Below are positions 1 through 13,072 of a stretch of DNA of 64,000 bases, in pieces; the first letter of the stretch is position 1, and each line of letters opens with the position of its first letter. The stretch is from contig NZ_CP029639.1 of the NCBI RefSeq assembly GCF_003268635.1, positions 3,607,501 to 3,671,500 on the forward strand. Reading direction: 5' to 3'. The position numbers and the translations under genes were made by a program. This DNA comes from Paenibacillus sp. DCT19 (GTDB lineage Bacteria > Bacillota > Bacilli > Paenibacillales > Paenibacillaceae). A model generated the notes under the pieces. The model had not been told where the DNA came from and did not search any database. It saw nothing but the letters and a program-made list of their open reading frames with translations.

Positions 1-623
1 AAGACCAGATCAATCTGTCTAAATACAGGATCAAACCCGAGCTCTTTTAGACCGACTGCTTTACTGCGGATTTCAATCAGGATACACGTAAATTGCGTAC
101 CCTCCTTAGGCATGCATCCGATCCTTTGTAGCTCCTCTGTCATTTCGGTATCATCGTTACCCATATCCAGAATATCTCGCAAGCCATCTTCCTGGATGCG
201 TTGATGTGATGCCAGTTTTAATGCATCCATTTCCTGGACCTTGTTTCGCTCTATGCGAATTGTATCCATGACCTGACAAACACAGTCACGCAATTCCTGT
301 TCTTCAACCGGTTTATTGATGTAAAAATTCACACCAAGTTGCATGCCTTTTCGGGCATATTCAAAGTCCGCATATCCGCTTAACAAAATGAATCTGCTCT
401 GAATGTCGACCTCTTTAAGCATTTGGATCATTTCCAGTCCTCCAGCCTGTGGCATACGAATATCAGTAATAACGATGTCTGGCTGCCATTTTTGAATCAG
501 CTCGAAGCCTTCTCGTCCATTGTAAGCTGTTCCGACCACTTCACATTCTGGAATATAGCGATCTATCATTTTTTTGAGTCCTTCCAATATCCCTTTTTCG
601 TCATCTATCAAAATAAGTTTCAT
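1..623 (-). CDS. Response regulator, YesN/AraC type, 3' part cut by window edge
   Basis: Cytoplasmic partner of the sensor kinase directly upstream. About 207 residues are visible, from ATG at 623 to the left edge. The receiver domain starts MKLILIDDEKG (acidic pocket DD), has the phospho-acceptor Asp in PDIVITDIRMP and the switch Lys in YINKPVEE. A linker region follows; the AraC-type DNA-binding domain expected in YesN proteins would lie left of the window. The start lies 23 nt inside the kinase gene, which suggests translational coupling. Such pairs usually control carbohydrate ABC transporter genes; the target here is not visible. The receiver assignment is firm, the YesN assignment rests on partner and layout. 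Confidence 0.88.
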   Translation of the reverse strand, partial: MKLILIDDEKGILEGLKKMIDRYIPECEVVGTAYNGREGFELIQKWQPDIVITDIRMPQAGGLEMIQMLKEVDIQSRFILLSGYADFEYARKGMQLGVNFYINKPVEEQELRDCVCQVMDTIRIERNKVQEMDALKLASHQRIQEDGLRDILDMGNDDTEMTEELQRIGCMPKEGTQFTCILIEIRSKAVGLKELGFDPVFRQIDLV

Positions 624-2450
624 TTCTCTCACCTTCCTTTTTAGCATCGAAACTTATATTCTCAAGCTTGACTATGCCGGGAATCCGAATTTCGATGGTC
701 GTGCCCTTCTCGATGCCAGATAGCACTTTAATATAATATGAATCTCCATAATGGAGCTTAATTCGTTCTGCAATATTGATCAGTCCTAGACCGTTCTCTC
801 CATGGTCATCTTGGTTTTCCAGACTGTATCGGTTTGAACCCGCCTGTTCCAGCAATGAATTCAGTTCCGTCCATTTCTCCGGCGACATTCCAGTTCCATT
901 GTCCGAAATTCGGATCAGAATCTCACCGTTATCCGTCCAGCTCCCCTCAATCTTAATAATTAAGGCTTGACTGTATCCTGCAAAACCATAATTGATGCTA
1001 TTTTCAACAATAGGCTGAAATACCAACGGAATGATGCTGCAATCCAGCATTTCATCCGGCATATTGACAGACAATGTGAACATATCATCGAACCGGATGT
1101 TTTGAAGCAGCAGATAGTTCCCTGTGTACTCCAGTTCATGCTTAATCGAGTGATGTCTCCCTTCTTTTCCAAGTGTTAACCGGAACATTCGAGCCAGAAT
1201 TTTAATCATCCCTGCCGTATCCTCGTCATCTTTTACCAATGCCTTCATCCGAATGGATTCCAAGGTATTGTATAGCATATGGGGTTAATCTGATGTTGAA
1301 GAGCGAGGAACTTGGCTTGCCGCTGCTTGATTTCGGCCAGGTACACCTCTTCTATTAACGTTCTGATCGTAATAATCATTTTGTTATAGCTGTATACCAG
1401 ACTTCCAATTTCATCACTGGTCTGTTCTTTCTCTATGGGAAGATATTGGCCTACCTCAGCCTGCTTCATGCTTCTTCGAAGTGCCTTGATGGGTCTTGTA
1501 ATTGTATAACTGAGCCACAGCGAGATCAGGAAAATAATCAGGCAACTTGTCATGATCACAATCATAGTAAGACCTTTTATCTGATTGATTTTTTGCAGCA
1601 ATTTGGCGCGGGGTATCTCGGTTTTAATGAATAATTCCCCTTGGGTCGTGTGTTCCGATAAAATAATCCGATCTTCATTTCCGCTGTCTCCCGAAGGCTC
1701 GAATTCGGAATGGAGCACCTGCTCCCATGTAATCCGGCCACTGGCAGCTTCGGAATGATAAACTATCTCTCTACGATCATTGCTTATAATCACGCTAATG
1801 CCATATTTATCACGGGCCTGCAAAAACTCATGCTCAAGCTGAAGCAGCGTAAAGGGATCGAGATCGATTAGAAGTATGCCGGCATATGCTCCTTTCGAAT
1901 TAAAGAGTACTCTTCCCACGGTCACAACGGCGCCTGCACCCTTATCCTCGTAATAAGAACGATCGTGCAGACCGCTAATAAAAAAGGTCTGATCCGAATT
2001 GCGGAGCTGCTTATACCAATTCTGGGATAACAGTCTGCTCTCATCGACTCGACTGGTCGTAGTCGTGTATTGGTACACGCTATTATCGCGGCTGATCAGC
2101 ATTACGGTGCTGATTTCGGATTTGAGCAATGACACCCTCATAAGAAGTTGCTGAACGGCCACCCGCTGGTTAACCTCCTCGTTCATGGGTATGCTTGACC
2201 CTTCTCCAAGTCTGTAGATTAATTCGTTTTCCACTAATACTGACTTCGTAATCTTGTCATATTCCTTGATAAATTCATTCAAAGAGGACTTGATCTGGGA
2301 TGTATACAAGGAGGCAAATTCTTGTGAGGATTCTTCCAGCCCGTTGGCTGATTGATGAAATATGAATACGCTTACAATTAATAATGGAATGATACAGGCT
2401 AGAAGATAACTCAACATCAATTTGTTTTGAAACCTCAACTTTTTTATCAT
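601..2450 (-). pseudogene. Sensor histidine kinase, YesM type, split by one frameshift
   Basis: Membrane sensor kinase for the response regulator downstream. N-terminal membrane segment (about residues 10-30), long extracellular part, second membrane segment near LTMIVIMTSCLIIFLISLW, HAMP (TRPIKALRRSMKQAEVGQY), then His_kinase and HATPase (QPIVENSINYGF, NGTGM, GLGLINIAERI). The reading frame breaks inside the phospho-acceptor motif: the upstream frame ends LALQHQINP and the downstream frame resumes MLYNTLESIRM. One extra G in the GGGG run at 1281-1284 (+ strand) restores QINPHMLYNTLE and gives 616 residues. The ATG at 2450 has AAGGAAGGG at good spacing; the ATG at 2456 sits on the RBS. Probably functional with a base-calling error. 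Confidence 0.85.
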
Positions 2451-2456
2451 GGGCAT

Positions 2457-3093
2457 CCCTTCCTTCGGTGCTCATCTAAATCTACTTTCCGTCCATAATT
2501 GGGTTAACTTTAACGCTCCGACCCCTATCTTGTAAAGGGATTTTTCTGCCTCCAAGCATAGTTTACAGCAGAATGAGGCCATGGATCATGCTCAACATGT
2601 ATTGTCTTTAAAATGACTATGTATTACCTTAAAAACAACCTGTTGATAGCGAAAATGATATATTCTTTTTGCACCGAGTCCCCAAAGAAGAAGAACTCTA
2701 TATCCGCTAGTCCCCTAATAATAAGCATTAAACCTAGAATGGCAAAGCTGCACAACGGGTTAAGACTCTTACTTTTACAAAACGATGTACCCCCCCTCCA
2801 GTAAATCGGCTAAACTTCGTATCGGCGTGTCAAGCTTCATTTGTCGCTTCAAACAGCTTAATGATATGACTCCAGGTGACTATCGAAATCGTGCCAGAAT
2901 TTTTGAAATTGTCCGATACATCTAAAAATACAAAAACTTCGGCTTACGCCGAAGTATGTCGACAGTAACGATATGCTTTCTAAAAAATGCTTCCTCTGAT
3001 CGTCAACGCAGGGTAATTCCCCATGCAGAGAGTATCGGCATAAATTCGGATAAGAAGGAAAACTCTGCCGTGCTTATCAGTACCACAACCATT
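2457..3093. other. Intergenic region without a convincing gene
   Basis: 637 bp. It holds the kinase promoter side and a minus-strand terminator (2936-2955). A 63-codon plus-strand frame (2613-2804) lacks an RBS and family features. On the minus strand about 2650-2760 reads as a hydrophobic stretch (FAILGLMLIIRGLADIEFFF) with no start codon or RBS; it may be a remnant of a small membrane protein. Confidence 0.4.
2932..2955 (-). terminator. Rho-independent terminator
   Basis: Perfect 8-bp stem ACTTCGGC/GCCGAAGT with TTAC loop (2936-2955). On the minus strand it is followed by TTTTTGTATTTTT. It ends the transcript carrying the 3094-3372 gene. Confidence 0.8.
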
Positions 3094-3372
3094 TTATTGT
3101 TGGTTCGGCAGACGTAATGCGTTTGCTGAAGTTTGCGCTTGATCTAAAAATCCCTCTGCTCGGGTCAACTGCTGCCGTGCCTTCTCCAACGCTTGTGAAT
3201 CTGTTGCATTAGATTCATTTAACGAGCTTATTGCTTGATTTAAAGCCGTCTGCACTTCAGAAACGGCGTTAGATGCATGCTGCTCCAGTGCATTTCCATT
3301 CGAGTTAAGGGCACCTTCTGCCGGTTTTCTTGCATTTTCGGTGGCTAGATCAATTTTGTTTTTATTGGGCAC
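3094..3372 (-). CDS. Small Ala/Asn/Gln-rich amphipathic helical protein, unknown function
   Basis: 92 residues, GTG start with GGGAGGAGG ten bases upstream. The sequence (MPNKNKIDLATENARKPAEG..., then long Ala/Gln/Asn/Ser-rich helices) has no membrane segment and no cysteine. I do not recognise the family. The composition recalls small spore or coat-associated proteins, and it lies next to CotF-like genes on the other strand, so a spore role is a guess. It is preceded by a possible 53-codon gene 16 nt upstream and followed by a terminator. Confidence 0.65.
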   Translation of the reverse strand: MPNKNKIDLATENARKPAEGALNSNGNALEQHASNAVSEVQTALNQAISSLNESNATDSQALEKARQQLTRAEGFLDQAQTSANALRLPNQQ

Positions 3373-3387
3373 AGTGAGTCCTCCTCC

Positions 3388-3549
3388 CTATTTCAAATCA
3401 TCTAAAACAGAAATAAGTATCGGATTAAGATTTTGTTTATATTCCTGCAATGGTATGGGAATATTCGGATCTTCCTCTTCCGCAATCCATTTTAGTATAA
3501 GATCCAATTCGTTGGAAAATCTAACGTTAATGAAAAAGGAGGTGATCAT
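3388..3549 (-). CDS. Possible 53-residue acidic protein, unknown
   Basis: ORF from ATG 3549 to TAG 3388. The body (NELDLILKWIAEEEDPNIP, then LQEYKQNLNPILISVLDDLK) looks like real coding sequence with a charged helical pattern. It ends 16 nt before the 3372 gene and could be its operon partner. Against it: the start has only a close, weak GGAG, and its 5' end overlaps the strong RBS of the divergent 3556 gene. An internal start is possible. No family recognised. Confidence 0.45.
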   Translation of the reverse strand: MITSFFINVRFSNELDLILKWIAEEEDPNIPIPLQEYKQNLNPILISVLDDLK

Positions 3550-3555
3550 TTCTCC

Positions 3556-3798
3556 ATGAACAAGCCAACACTAGCGCCGCACGAGTCGATGGAACTGCAT
3601 GAAGCTTTAAACTTTAAAACGCTATGCATCGCTAAGTCAAAACTGATGCAAGGCCTGGTTTTTGATCAAGAACTAAAAGCTTTAATGCAAAAAGACGTCA
3701 TTCAGTCCATACAACAGATCGCTGAACTGCAAGCCATTTACGCGAAAGCTCCTTTCCAAGCACCTGTTCCGAGTAGTCCGACACCTATAACACATTAA
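3556..3798 (+). CDS. Small spore-coat-associated protein, first copy
   Basis: 80 residues with a perfect AAGGAGGTGAT RBS. The core ([34 protein letters not shown]) is paralogous to the 66-residue product at 5360-5560 (LEVHEIATFKTVCLTKSQTMQALVTDPELMQ). A Pro-rich tail is extra. It sits 11 nt upstream of a CotF-like gene, as its paralogue does. This small protein plus CotF arrangement is common in Paenibacillus spore coat loci. Its exact role is unknown; coat assembly is inferred from context. Confidence 0.75.
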   Translation: MNKPTLAPHESMELHEALNFKTLCIAKSKLMQGLVFDQELKALMQKDVIQSIQQIAELQAIYAKAPFQAPVPSSPTPITH

Positions 3799-3809
3799 GG
3801 GGAGCTCAA

Positions 3810-4196
3810 ATGAATACCGATTATTTAGACCCGATTAACTCATTAAATATGCCGGAAATGGCAGACATGACTTTTGCTATGGACTTCCTTATTCGTGCCA
3901 AGGAAGGTGTGCGTAATTTGTCCATCGCCCTGACGGAAACGGCTTCACCAGATGTAAGAGCCCTGCTGCACACTCAGCTTAAACAAGGGATTGCTATGCA
4001 CCAGGAAATCTCGGAGCTCATGATTCGCAAAAAGTGGTTCCATCCTTACGAGCTGAATGAACAGTACCAACTTGACCAGCTATCGGCGAATAATACGGTG
4101 ATGATTGGGCAGATGAATCTGTTCCCAGGAGATACGTCGCGTAAAGGGATGTTTGATCGGACCCCAGATGAACATATTGGAGGACATAAAGCATGA
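3810..4196 (+). CDS. CotF-like spore coat protein, first copy
   Basis: 128 residues; RBS GGGGAG. The CotF/ferritin-like helical signature is visible: [59 protein letters not shown]. Paralogue of the 5572-5868 product, with about 30 extra C-terminal residues ([15 protein letters not shown]). Its stop overlaps the alcohol dehydrogenase ATG by 4 nt, so coat protein and dehydrogenase are translated as one unit. Family assignment is good; a localisation to the spore coat is by family. Confidence 0.82.
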   Translation: MNTDYLDPINSLNMPEMADMTFAMDFLIRAKEGVRNLSIALTETASPDVRALLHTQLKQGIAMHQEISELMIRKKWFHPYELNEQYQLDQLSANNTVMIGQMNLFPGDTSRKGMFDRTPDEHIGGHKA

Positions 4197-5328
4197 AGGC
4201 GGTAACGTATCAAGGGGTTAAAAATGTCGTGGTCAAAGAGGTTCCGGATGCGAAAATTGAGAAACCGGACGATATGATCGTAAAGATCACCAGTACCGCC
4301 ATTTGCGGTTCTGACCTTCATCTTTTTCACGGGATGATCCCTAACCTTCAGGAGAATTATGTCATCGGACATGAGCCGATGGGGATCGTAGAAGAAGTAG
4401 GCCCTGGCGTGACAAACCTAAAAAAAGGCGACCGTGTAATCATCCCGTTTAACATCGCATGTGGAGAATGCTTTTTTGCAAAAATCAGTTGGAAAGCCAA
4501 TGTGACAATTCCAACGAGAACGGAGATATGGGCGCATATTTCGGCTACTCGGGAACGACCGGCGGATATTCTGGCGGGCAAGCTGAGTATTTACGGGTTC
4601 CGTTTGCCAATTTCACCCACTTTAAAATTCCTGAAAACTGTGAACAACCGGACGAAAAGCTAAGCTTGATCGCTGATGCCATGACCACGGCTTTCTGGAG
4701 CGTAGATAATGCCGGCGTAAAAAATGGAGATACGGTCATCGTTCTCGGATGCGGCCCAGTCGGACTCCTGGCTCAGAAATTCTGCTGGCTGAAAGGAGCA
4801 AAGCGGGTCATAGCCGTTGACTATGTCGATTACCGCTTGCAGCATGCGAAACGAACGAACAACGTCGAAATCGTAAACTTCGAACAAGATAAGAACATTG
4901 GCAATACGCTCAAGGAAATGACCAAAGGCGGCGCCGATGTTGTGATTGATGCAGTAGGAATGGACGGCAAAATGAGTGATCTTGAATATTTAGCCAGCGG
5001 TTTGAAACTGCAAGGTGGCACCATGAGCGCTTTTATCATTGCATCTCAGGCTGTCCGCAAAGGCGGAACCATTCAAGTTACTGGGGTATATGGCGGGCGC
5101 TATAACGGATTCCCACTCGGTGACATCATGCAGCGAAACGTGAATATCCGTTCCGGACAAGCTCCGGTCATTCACTACATGCCATATATGTACGAGTTGG
5201 TTACGTCTGGCAAGGTGGACCCTGGCGACATTGTTACGCACGTCATTCCGCTCAGCGATGCCAAGCGGGGCTATGAAGTGTTCGATACAAAAACGGACAA
5301 TTGTATCAAAGTCATCTTAAAGCCTTAA
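4193..5328 (+). pseudogene. Zinc-dependent alcohol (formaldehyde-type) dehydrogenase, one frameshift
   Basis: Medium-chain dehydrogenase similar to glutathione-independent formaldehyde dehydrogenases. The catalytic zinc region (ICGSDLHLFHG, GHEPMGIVEEVG), Rossmann motif (VIVLGCGPVGLLAQ) and C-terminal part are intact. The frame breaks in the structural zinc lobe: CGECFF in frame 1 continues as CKNQLESQC in frame 2. One more T in the T6 run at 4472-4477 restores the four-cysteine lobe and 378 residues. It is enclosed by two coat-protein pairs and overlaps the first. A role in sporulation or germination is suggested only by context. Probably an assembly error. Confidence 0.85.
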
Positions 5329-5359
5329 ATATGGGTAGATACATGGGAGGACAATTCGA

Positions 5360-5560
5360 ATGAATTCTAAATACGCATTGCATGAGGTGCTCGAGGTGCA
5401 TGAAATTGCTACGTTCAAAACGGTTTGCTTGACTAAATCCCAGACCATGCAAGCTCTGGTAACCGATCCGGAACTCATGCAAATTTTGCAACAAGATGTG
5501 ACATTATCACAACAGCAGCTTCAGGAGCTCAGTGAAGTGCTGTCTAAAGCGACTGTATAG
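5360..5560 (+). CDS. Small spore-coat-associated protein, second copy
   Basis: 66 residues; RBS GGGAGG 8 nt upstream. Same pattern as the 3556 product (HEVLEVHEIATFKTVCLTKS), including the conserved Cys-Leu/Ile-(Thr/Ala)-Lys-Ser stretch, but without the Pro-rich tail. It lies 31 nt after the dehydrogenase and 11 nt before the second CotF-like gene, so it is in the same operon. Function unknown. Confidence 0.73.
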   Translation: MNSKYALHEVLEVHEIATFKTVCLTKSQTMQALVTDPELMQILQQDVTLSQQQLQELSEVLSKATV

Positions 5561-5571
5561 GAGATAAAATA

Positions 5572-5868
5572 ATGAACCCAATATTAGAACATATGTCAGG
5601 CCTTCATACGCTTACTGATGACGTGATTGCAATGGATTTGTTGATAAACGCCAAAAGCGGAGTCAGAAATTACGCCATGGCTGTGACCGAATGTGCCACT
5701 CCAGAAATCAAGCGAATTTTGATGAAACAGCTCGATGAAGCTATAGACTCTCATGAAAAGATATCACATTACATGGTACAGCATGGCTTGTACCATCCAT
5801 ATCATATTCCAGAGCAAATCCAGCTCGATCTGAAAAACATTCAAACTGCTATGAACATTCTGTCCTGA
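5572..5868 (+). CDS. CotF-like spore coat protein, second copy
   Basis: 98 residues, RBS AGGAGAT. CotF-like helices: IAMDLLINAKSGVRNYAMAV, TECATPEIKRILMKQLDEAI, HEKISHYMVQHGLYHPY. Shorter than the first copy and missing its C-terminal extension. Last gene of the five-gene unit that ends at the terminator 5935-5965. Confidence 0.82.
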   Translation: MNPILEHMSGLHTLTDDVIAMDLLINAKSGVRNYAMAVTECATPEIKRILMKQLDEAIDSHEKISHYMVQHGLYHPYHIPEQIQLDLKNIQTAMNILS

Positions 5869-5934
5869 TACCGATTAACCATTACGGGGAATTTTCGGAG
5901 TGCAAAATGTACCTATGTCCATAATCCAGCAATG

Positions 5935-5965
5935 AAACAAGGGCGAATGCACTCCGCCCTTGTTT
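5935..5965 (+). terminator. Terminator after the coat/dehydrogenase operon
   Basis: Perfect 11-bp stem AAACAAGGGCG/CGCCCTTGTTT with a 9-nt loop. Symmetric A/T flanks mean it can also stop minus-strand transcripts from the LysR gene. Confidence 0.8.
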
Positions 5966-6031
5966 CTGCTGCGTCACGAAACATATTTAAACAAGCATTT
6001 ACATCCTTTTTTCCCTTTAACTATCGGATAA

Positions 6032-6933
6032 TTAAATGGTCTGTTTGGATATCGTTCCGAAATATTCTATAACTACCTCACGGAATTCGAGAGCAGCCCG
6101 CGAAATGTACCGACTCTTGTGCCATAGCAAAGCGATCTCCCGCACCAACTCATGATTCTCTACTTTGAGATATTTGATATGTTCCCCAGAATATCTTGCC
6201 GTACTTGGTATAAAGGCTATGCCAATTCCCGCTTCTACTAGAGAACTTAGCCTTGCAGGTTCATCACCTTCATACACATATGTAGGTATAAATCCAACCG
6301 ATTTGCATATAGAATCCACCAGATCACGAGTACCGTAGCCTCTTTTTACACCAACAAAACTTTCATCTCTTAACTCAGTCAAAGATATGCTGTTTCGGTC
6401 AGCAAGCCAATGCCCTTTGGGAACAGCTACAAGAATGGGGTCTATGAACATGATTTGACATTCAATGTCTTCCCCCTTATAGGAGGTGAGGACAAGCAAA
6501 AATCAACCTCTCCTCTATGAAGAAGCGTAACCATTTCCTGTGTGGTGAGCATTTGCACATGAAATTGGATATCGGGTCGCTTGTTTCGAAACTCTCGAAG
6601 GATCTGAGGCAATGTGCTTGCGGTGGTCACCGCCAATTCGAGTGTGTCATGTTCTGGACTGGACAAATCGCTAATCTCATGCTTCCCCTGCTCCAATTCA
6701 AACAATGCTCTTTCTGCACGGCGATAGAATCTGCTTCCAAACTCATTCAATCGCAGTTTCCTCCCTATTCGATCGAATAACGGGACTCCCAAATCTTCTT
6801 CTAAACGCCCAATTGTTTTGCTTAGTGATGATTGAGTGACATGCAGACTTCGTGCTGCTTCTGTCATATGTTCCACACGAGCTACTTCGAGAAAATATTT
6901 CAGTTGAAGAAGTTCTATTTTACAACCCTCCAC
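6032..6933 (-). pseudogene. LysR-family regulator, one frameshift
   Basis: N-terminal winged helix (LLQLKYFLEVARVEHMTEAA, SLHVTQSSLSKTIGRLEEDL) and substrate-binding domain in two frames: the first ends DFCLSSPPIRG, the second resumes EDIECQIMFIDPILVAVPKG. One more C in the C5 run at 6472-6476 (+ strand) rejoins them into 300 residues. Divergent from the MFS exporter with about 100 bp between, so it probably regulates that gene. The start is unclear: GTG 6933 is in frame, but GGAGGG lies 7 nt before an ATA codon where the family usually begins (I/M-ELLQLKYF). Confidence 0.85.
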
Positions 6934-7035
6934 TCATTCCTTTGAGTCAATGAAATCATAACATAAAATGCATTGGAATAAATAAATGATTTCAAGTACG
7001 ATGATGACACTAACATACAGATCAGGGGGATTGAA

Positions 7036-8424
7036 ATGAGTATTCGCAATAGGTGGTTGATGATCTCCGTTGGACTAGGAATTCTATTGAACCCCTTAAA
7101 TTCTTCAATGATTTCAGTTGCAATTCCAAGGCTGCAAAATGAGTTCCAACTCGATTTCACCGTGGTATCATGGATTATTTTTTCTTTCTACATTGCGAGC
7201 GCTATCGCTCAACCTATCATGGGAAAAGCTAGCGATTTATTCGGACGGAGGAGGATATTTCTTACGGGACTTGTTGTATCCTTCGTTGCATCATTATTAG
7301 CTCCACTATCTTCAAACTTTGGGTGGCTCATCGTATTCCGCATTGTACAATCCATCGGAACAAGCATGATGGTTGCGGTTGGAATGGCCATTGTGCGAAT
7401 ACATATTACGGAGAAACAAGCGACTGCACTGTCATTTCTGAGCATATTCCTATCCGGAGCGGCAGCGATTGGCCCCTTTATTGGTGGAGTCATCATTCAC
7501 TGGTGGGGCTGGCCTGCTATCTTTTTGGTTAATATTCCGTTCGTAGTGACAAGCTTTTTATTAGCTTGGAGGCATATTCCTAAGGATATTCCGACTACGA
7601 CATCCGTTGCTCACAACATGTCCTTACGCAAATGGTCTGATTTGATTGATGCGCCAGGAGTTCTCCTATTTACCATGGGTCTGGTTGCTCTACTCGTTGG
7701 ATTATTGTCCACAAAATCGTCTGGTCAAATTTCATTAAACAACGTTATTGTGGGGCTAATTGGCTTCGTTGGACTGGGAGCTTTCGTGCGACATGAGTTA
7801 AAAGCGAAAGCACCTTTTATTCCTATACGCACATTCGTTAAATATCCTGCAATGACTTGGGTCAATGTCGAATTCTTGCTCTTTAACTTGCTTTTTTACT
7901 CTCTCTTTTTTGGACTTCCGTCCTATTTGCAAATCGTTCGTCATATCAGCGAGTTCCATACAGGGATGCTCATGCTAAGCTTAGGCTTGTGCTCGCTCGT
8001 TACTTCTCCAATGGCAGGACGATGGATCGATAAATCAGGTCCCAGGCCAGCATTGCTTATGTCCGGAATGCTTATGACATTTGGATCCGTGTGGATCGTA
8101 ACACTGGATCAAACTTCACCAGTTATCAGTGTGTGTCTGGCTTTAGCTGCATTCGGTATTAGCAATGGGTTGAACAGTGTCGCTATGCAAGCGGCCTTAT
8201 TCAAAAGTTCACCAAAAGAAATTATAGGTGTAGCATCTGGAATATTTAATACCTCCAGATACCTGGGAACCATTCTCTCTTCTATACTGATTAGCAGTGT
8301 AATGGGAGATAACTTCAGCTTCGAAGGATTTCGAGTACTTGGGATTATCCTCACGTTAATTGCATTGTCATTGGTATTCATAAATTGGCGGCGCAAGGAG
8401 AAAGGGCAGTTGCATGGATCCTAG
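7036..8424 (+). CDS. MFS drug-type efflux transporter (DHA2-like)
   Basis: 462-residue membrane protein with many hydrophobic segments. Motif A is clear (GKASDLFGRRRIFLTG) after the second segment, and motif C-like Gly-rich sequence follows (SGAAAIGPFIGGVIIHWWGW). Starts with AGGGGGA RBS 6 nt before ATG. Divergent from a LysR regulator, a common pairing for drug exporters. Substrate cannot be told from sequence. Confidence 0.85.
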   Translation: MSIRNRWLMISVGLGILLNPLNSSMISVAIPRLQNEFQLDFTVVSWIIFSFYIASAIAQPIMGKASDLFGRRRIFLTGLVVSFVASLLAPLSSNFGWLIVFRIVQSIGTSMMVAVGMAIVRIHITEKQATALSFLSIFLSGAAAIGPFIGGVIIHWWGWPAIFLVNIPFVVTSFLLAWRHIPKDIPTTTSVAHNMSLRKWSDLIDAPGVLLFTMGLVALLVGLLSTKSSGQISLNNVIVGLIGFVGLGAFVRHELKAKAPFIPIRTFVKYPAMTWVNVEFLLFNLLFYSLFFGLPSYLQIVRHISEFHTGMLMLSLGLCSLVTSPMAGRWIDKSGPRPALLMSGMLMTFGSVWIVTLDQTSPVISVCLALAAFGISNGLNSVAMQAALFKSSPKEIIGVASGIFNTSRYLGTILSSILISSVMGDNFSFEGFRVLGIILTLIALSLVFINWRRKEKGQLHGS

Positions 8425-8505
8425 TTATCTGACAGATGTAAATTAATCCTGACTGAACTGTGGGACAATTCTTTATTAAAGCTCCTCCGTTTTTGTGATC
8501 AATGT

Positions 8506-8521
8506 TTAGATATACATCTAA
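8506..8521. promoter_or_regulatory. Near-palindrome TTAGATATACATCTAA
   Basis: 16 bp with arms TTAGAT/ATCTAA. The identical 16-mer occurs again at 22264-22279, in another intergenic region just downstream of convergent gene ends. Could be an operator or part of a dispersed repeat. Confidence 0.35.
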
Positions 8522-8535
8522 TCGGAATTCGGACT

Positions 8536-8554
8536 ATGTTCTTGTCCCTCGACA
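8536..8554. repeat. Repeat arm ATGTTCTTGTCCCTCGACA
   Basis: This 19-mer is identical to 27329-27347, the right arm of a hairpin repeat. Near-copies are at 17524-17542 (one mismatch) and 22092-22110 (two mismatches). Here the left half is not well preserved (TGGGACAATTCTTTA at about 8461). Confidence 0.6.
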
Positions 8555-8599
8555 GATCAACCCCCTTTTTCATCCCTTTTCATTTCCAATAAAACATAA

Positions 8600-8620
8600 A
8601 GCCGATCAGATTGATCGGCT
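8600..8620 (-). terminator. Terminator of the beta-glucoside operon
   Basis: Perfect 9-bp stem AGCCGATCA/TGATCGGCT with a 3-nt loop, followed on the minus strand by TTTATGTTTTATT. It lies 18 nt past the GH1 stop codon. Confidence 0.8.
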
Positions 8621-8637
8621 CCATTTGAATTAGTATG

Positions 8638-11924
<3,287 letters not shown>

Positions 11925-12136
11925 AAAGGTTCCCCTTTTCGTATAATCCATGATGTTTAAAATGCATGTTAATTAAGCAAAACCAATAAAGCAATTGGTA
12001 TAAAATTTAAATATAATCATCAGGCCCTGTCTGATTACGCTTTCATTATAAAAGTCCTATAGAAGATTGTAAAACCGATATTTGTAATATAAAATATCGA
12101 TTAATTGGATATTTAATTCAAAGGGGAAATTGATTT

Positions 12137-13072
12137 ATGAATCATGAGGAAATTGAAACTTTTCTAGCTGTCGTCGAACATGGAAGCATTCTGAGAGGAT
12201 CTCAGTCCCTGTATATCAGTCAAAGTACTGCAACAAACAGAATTCAACAGTTGGAGGGTAAATTAGGAACAAAGCTTTTTTATCGACAGAAAGGAATCAA
12301 GTCACTTACTTTAACTCCCCAAGGGCAAAACTTCTTATCCATTGCAAAACAATGGTCTGTTCTTTGGCAGGAAGCACAAAATCTGAATAGTTTTGAAAAC
12401 TATACTGAATTACGAGTTAGTGCAGTAGATATGATCAACAGCTTTATGTTCGTTGAAGTTTATAAAAAGATGATGAAGAATCATGACCATATTGTTTTAA
12501 ACATACAAACTAATCATTCAAGCAAAATACACCCTATGGTTGATAAACAAATTTGTGATATCGGTATTGTGTCAGGTCTCTATAATTATCCAAGTGTTAA
12601 ATTTGTCCCTTTGTATCAAGAGGATATGGTATTGGTGTATAACCAATATTCTTTATACGCTCAAACCCTTGATAATAGAGACCTGAAATCAGAAGACGAA
12701 ATTTACTTAACTTGGTCAGAAAAATTCACTCTTTGGCATAACCGTTATTTTCCATACTCAAAAAGAAAAAAGATCATTTTAGGCACTGCATCAATGCTGT
12801 TAAGTTATTTTGACGAAGTAAATAATTGGTCCATTATTCCCATGAGTCTCGCAAATAAACTCATGAAATTAAATCCATCTATCACGTATTCTTTGTTTGA
12901 TAACCCTCCGCCACAGAGAATGATTTATCTCCTCATCAATCAATATTTGAAACCGGATATTCAAGAGGCGATTCAAATTTTTGTTGATGAAATCGTTAGT
13001 GAACTGGAGCAAAACGAAGGTTTAACTGTACTTATCAAAAATTATGAAAAGGTTCAGAACCTAATTAATTAA
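12137..13072 (+). CDS. LysR-family regulator, divergent from the PTS operon
   Basis: 311 residues. Winged-helix N terminus (EEIETFLAVVEHGSILRGSQ, LYISQSTATNRIQQLEGKLG) and LysR effector domain. RBS AAGGGGAAA before ATG. 212 bp of very AT-rich sequence separate it from the PTS start, so it most likely controls the PTS-GH1 operon. A LysR regulator for a beta-glucoside PTS is less usual than antitermination. The regulatory target is inferred from position only. Confidence 0.85.
   Translation: MNHEEIETFLAVVEHGSILRGSQSLYISQSTATNRIQQLEGKLGTKLFYRQKGIKSLTLTPQGQNFLSIAKQWSVLWQEAQNLNSFENYTELRVSAVDMINSFMFVEVYKKMMKNHDHIVLNIQTNHSSKIHPMVDKQICDIGIVSGLYNYPSVKFVPLYQEDMVLVYNQYSLYAQTLDNRDLKSEDEIYLTWSEKFTLWHNRYFPYSKRKKIILGTASMLLSYFDEVNNWSIIPMSLANKLMKLNPSITYSLFDNPPPQRMIYLLINQYLKPDIQEAIQIFVDEIVSELEQNEGLTVLIKNYEKVQNLIN

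Noticed and set aside
2613..2804. 63-codon plus-strand ORF
   Set aside because: No RBS, no recognisable pattern, low-complexity codons; not reported as a gene.
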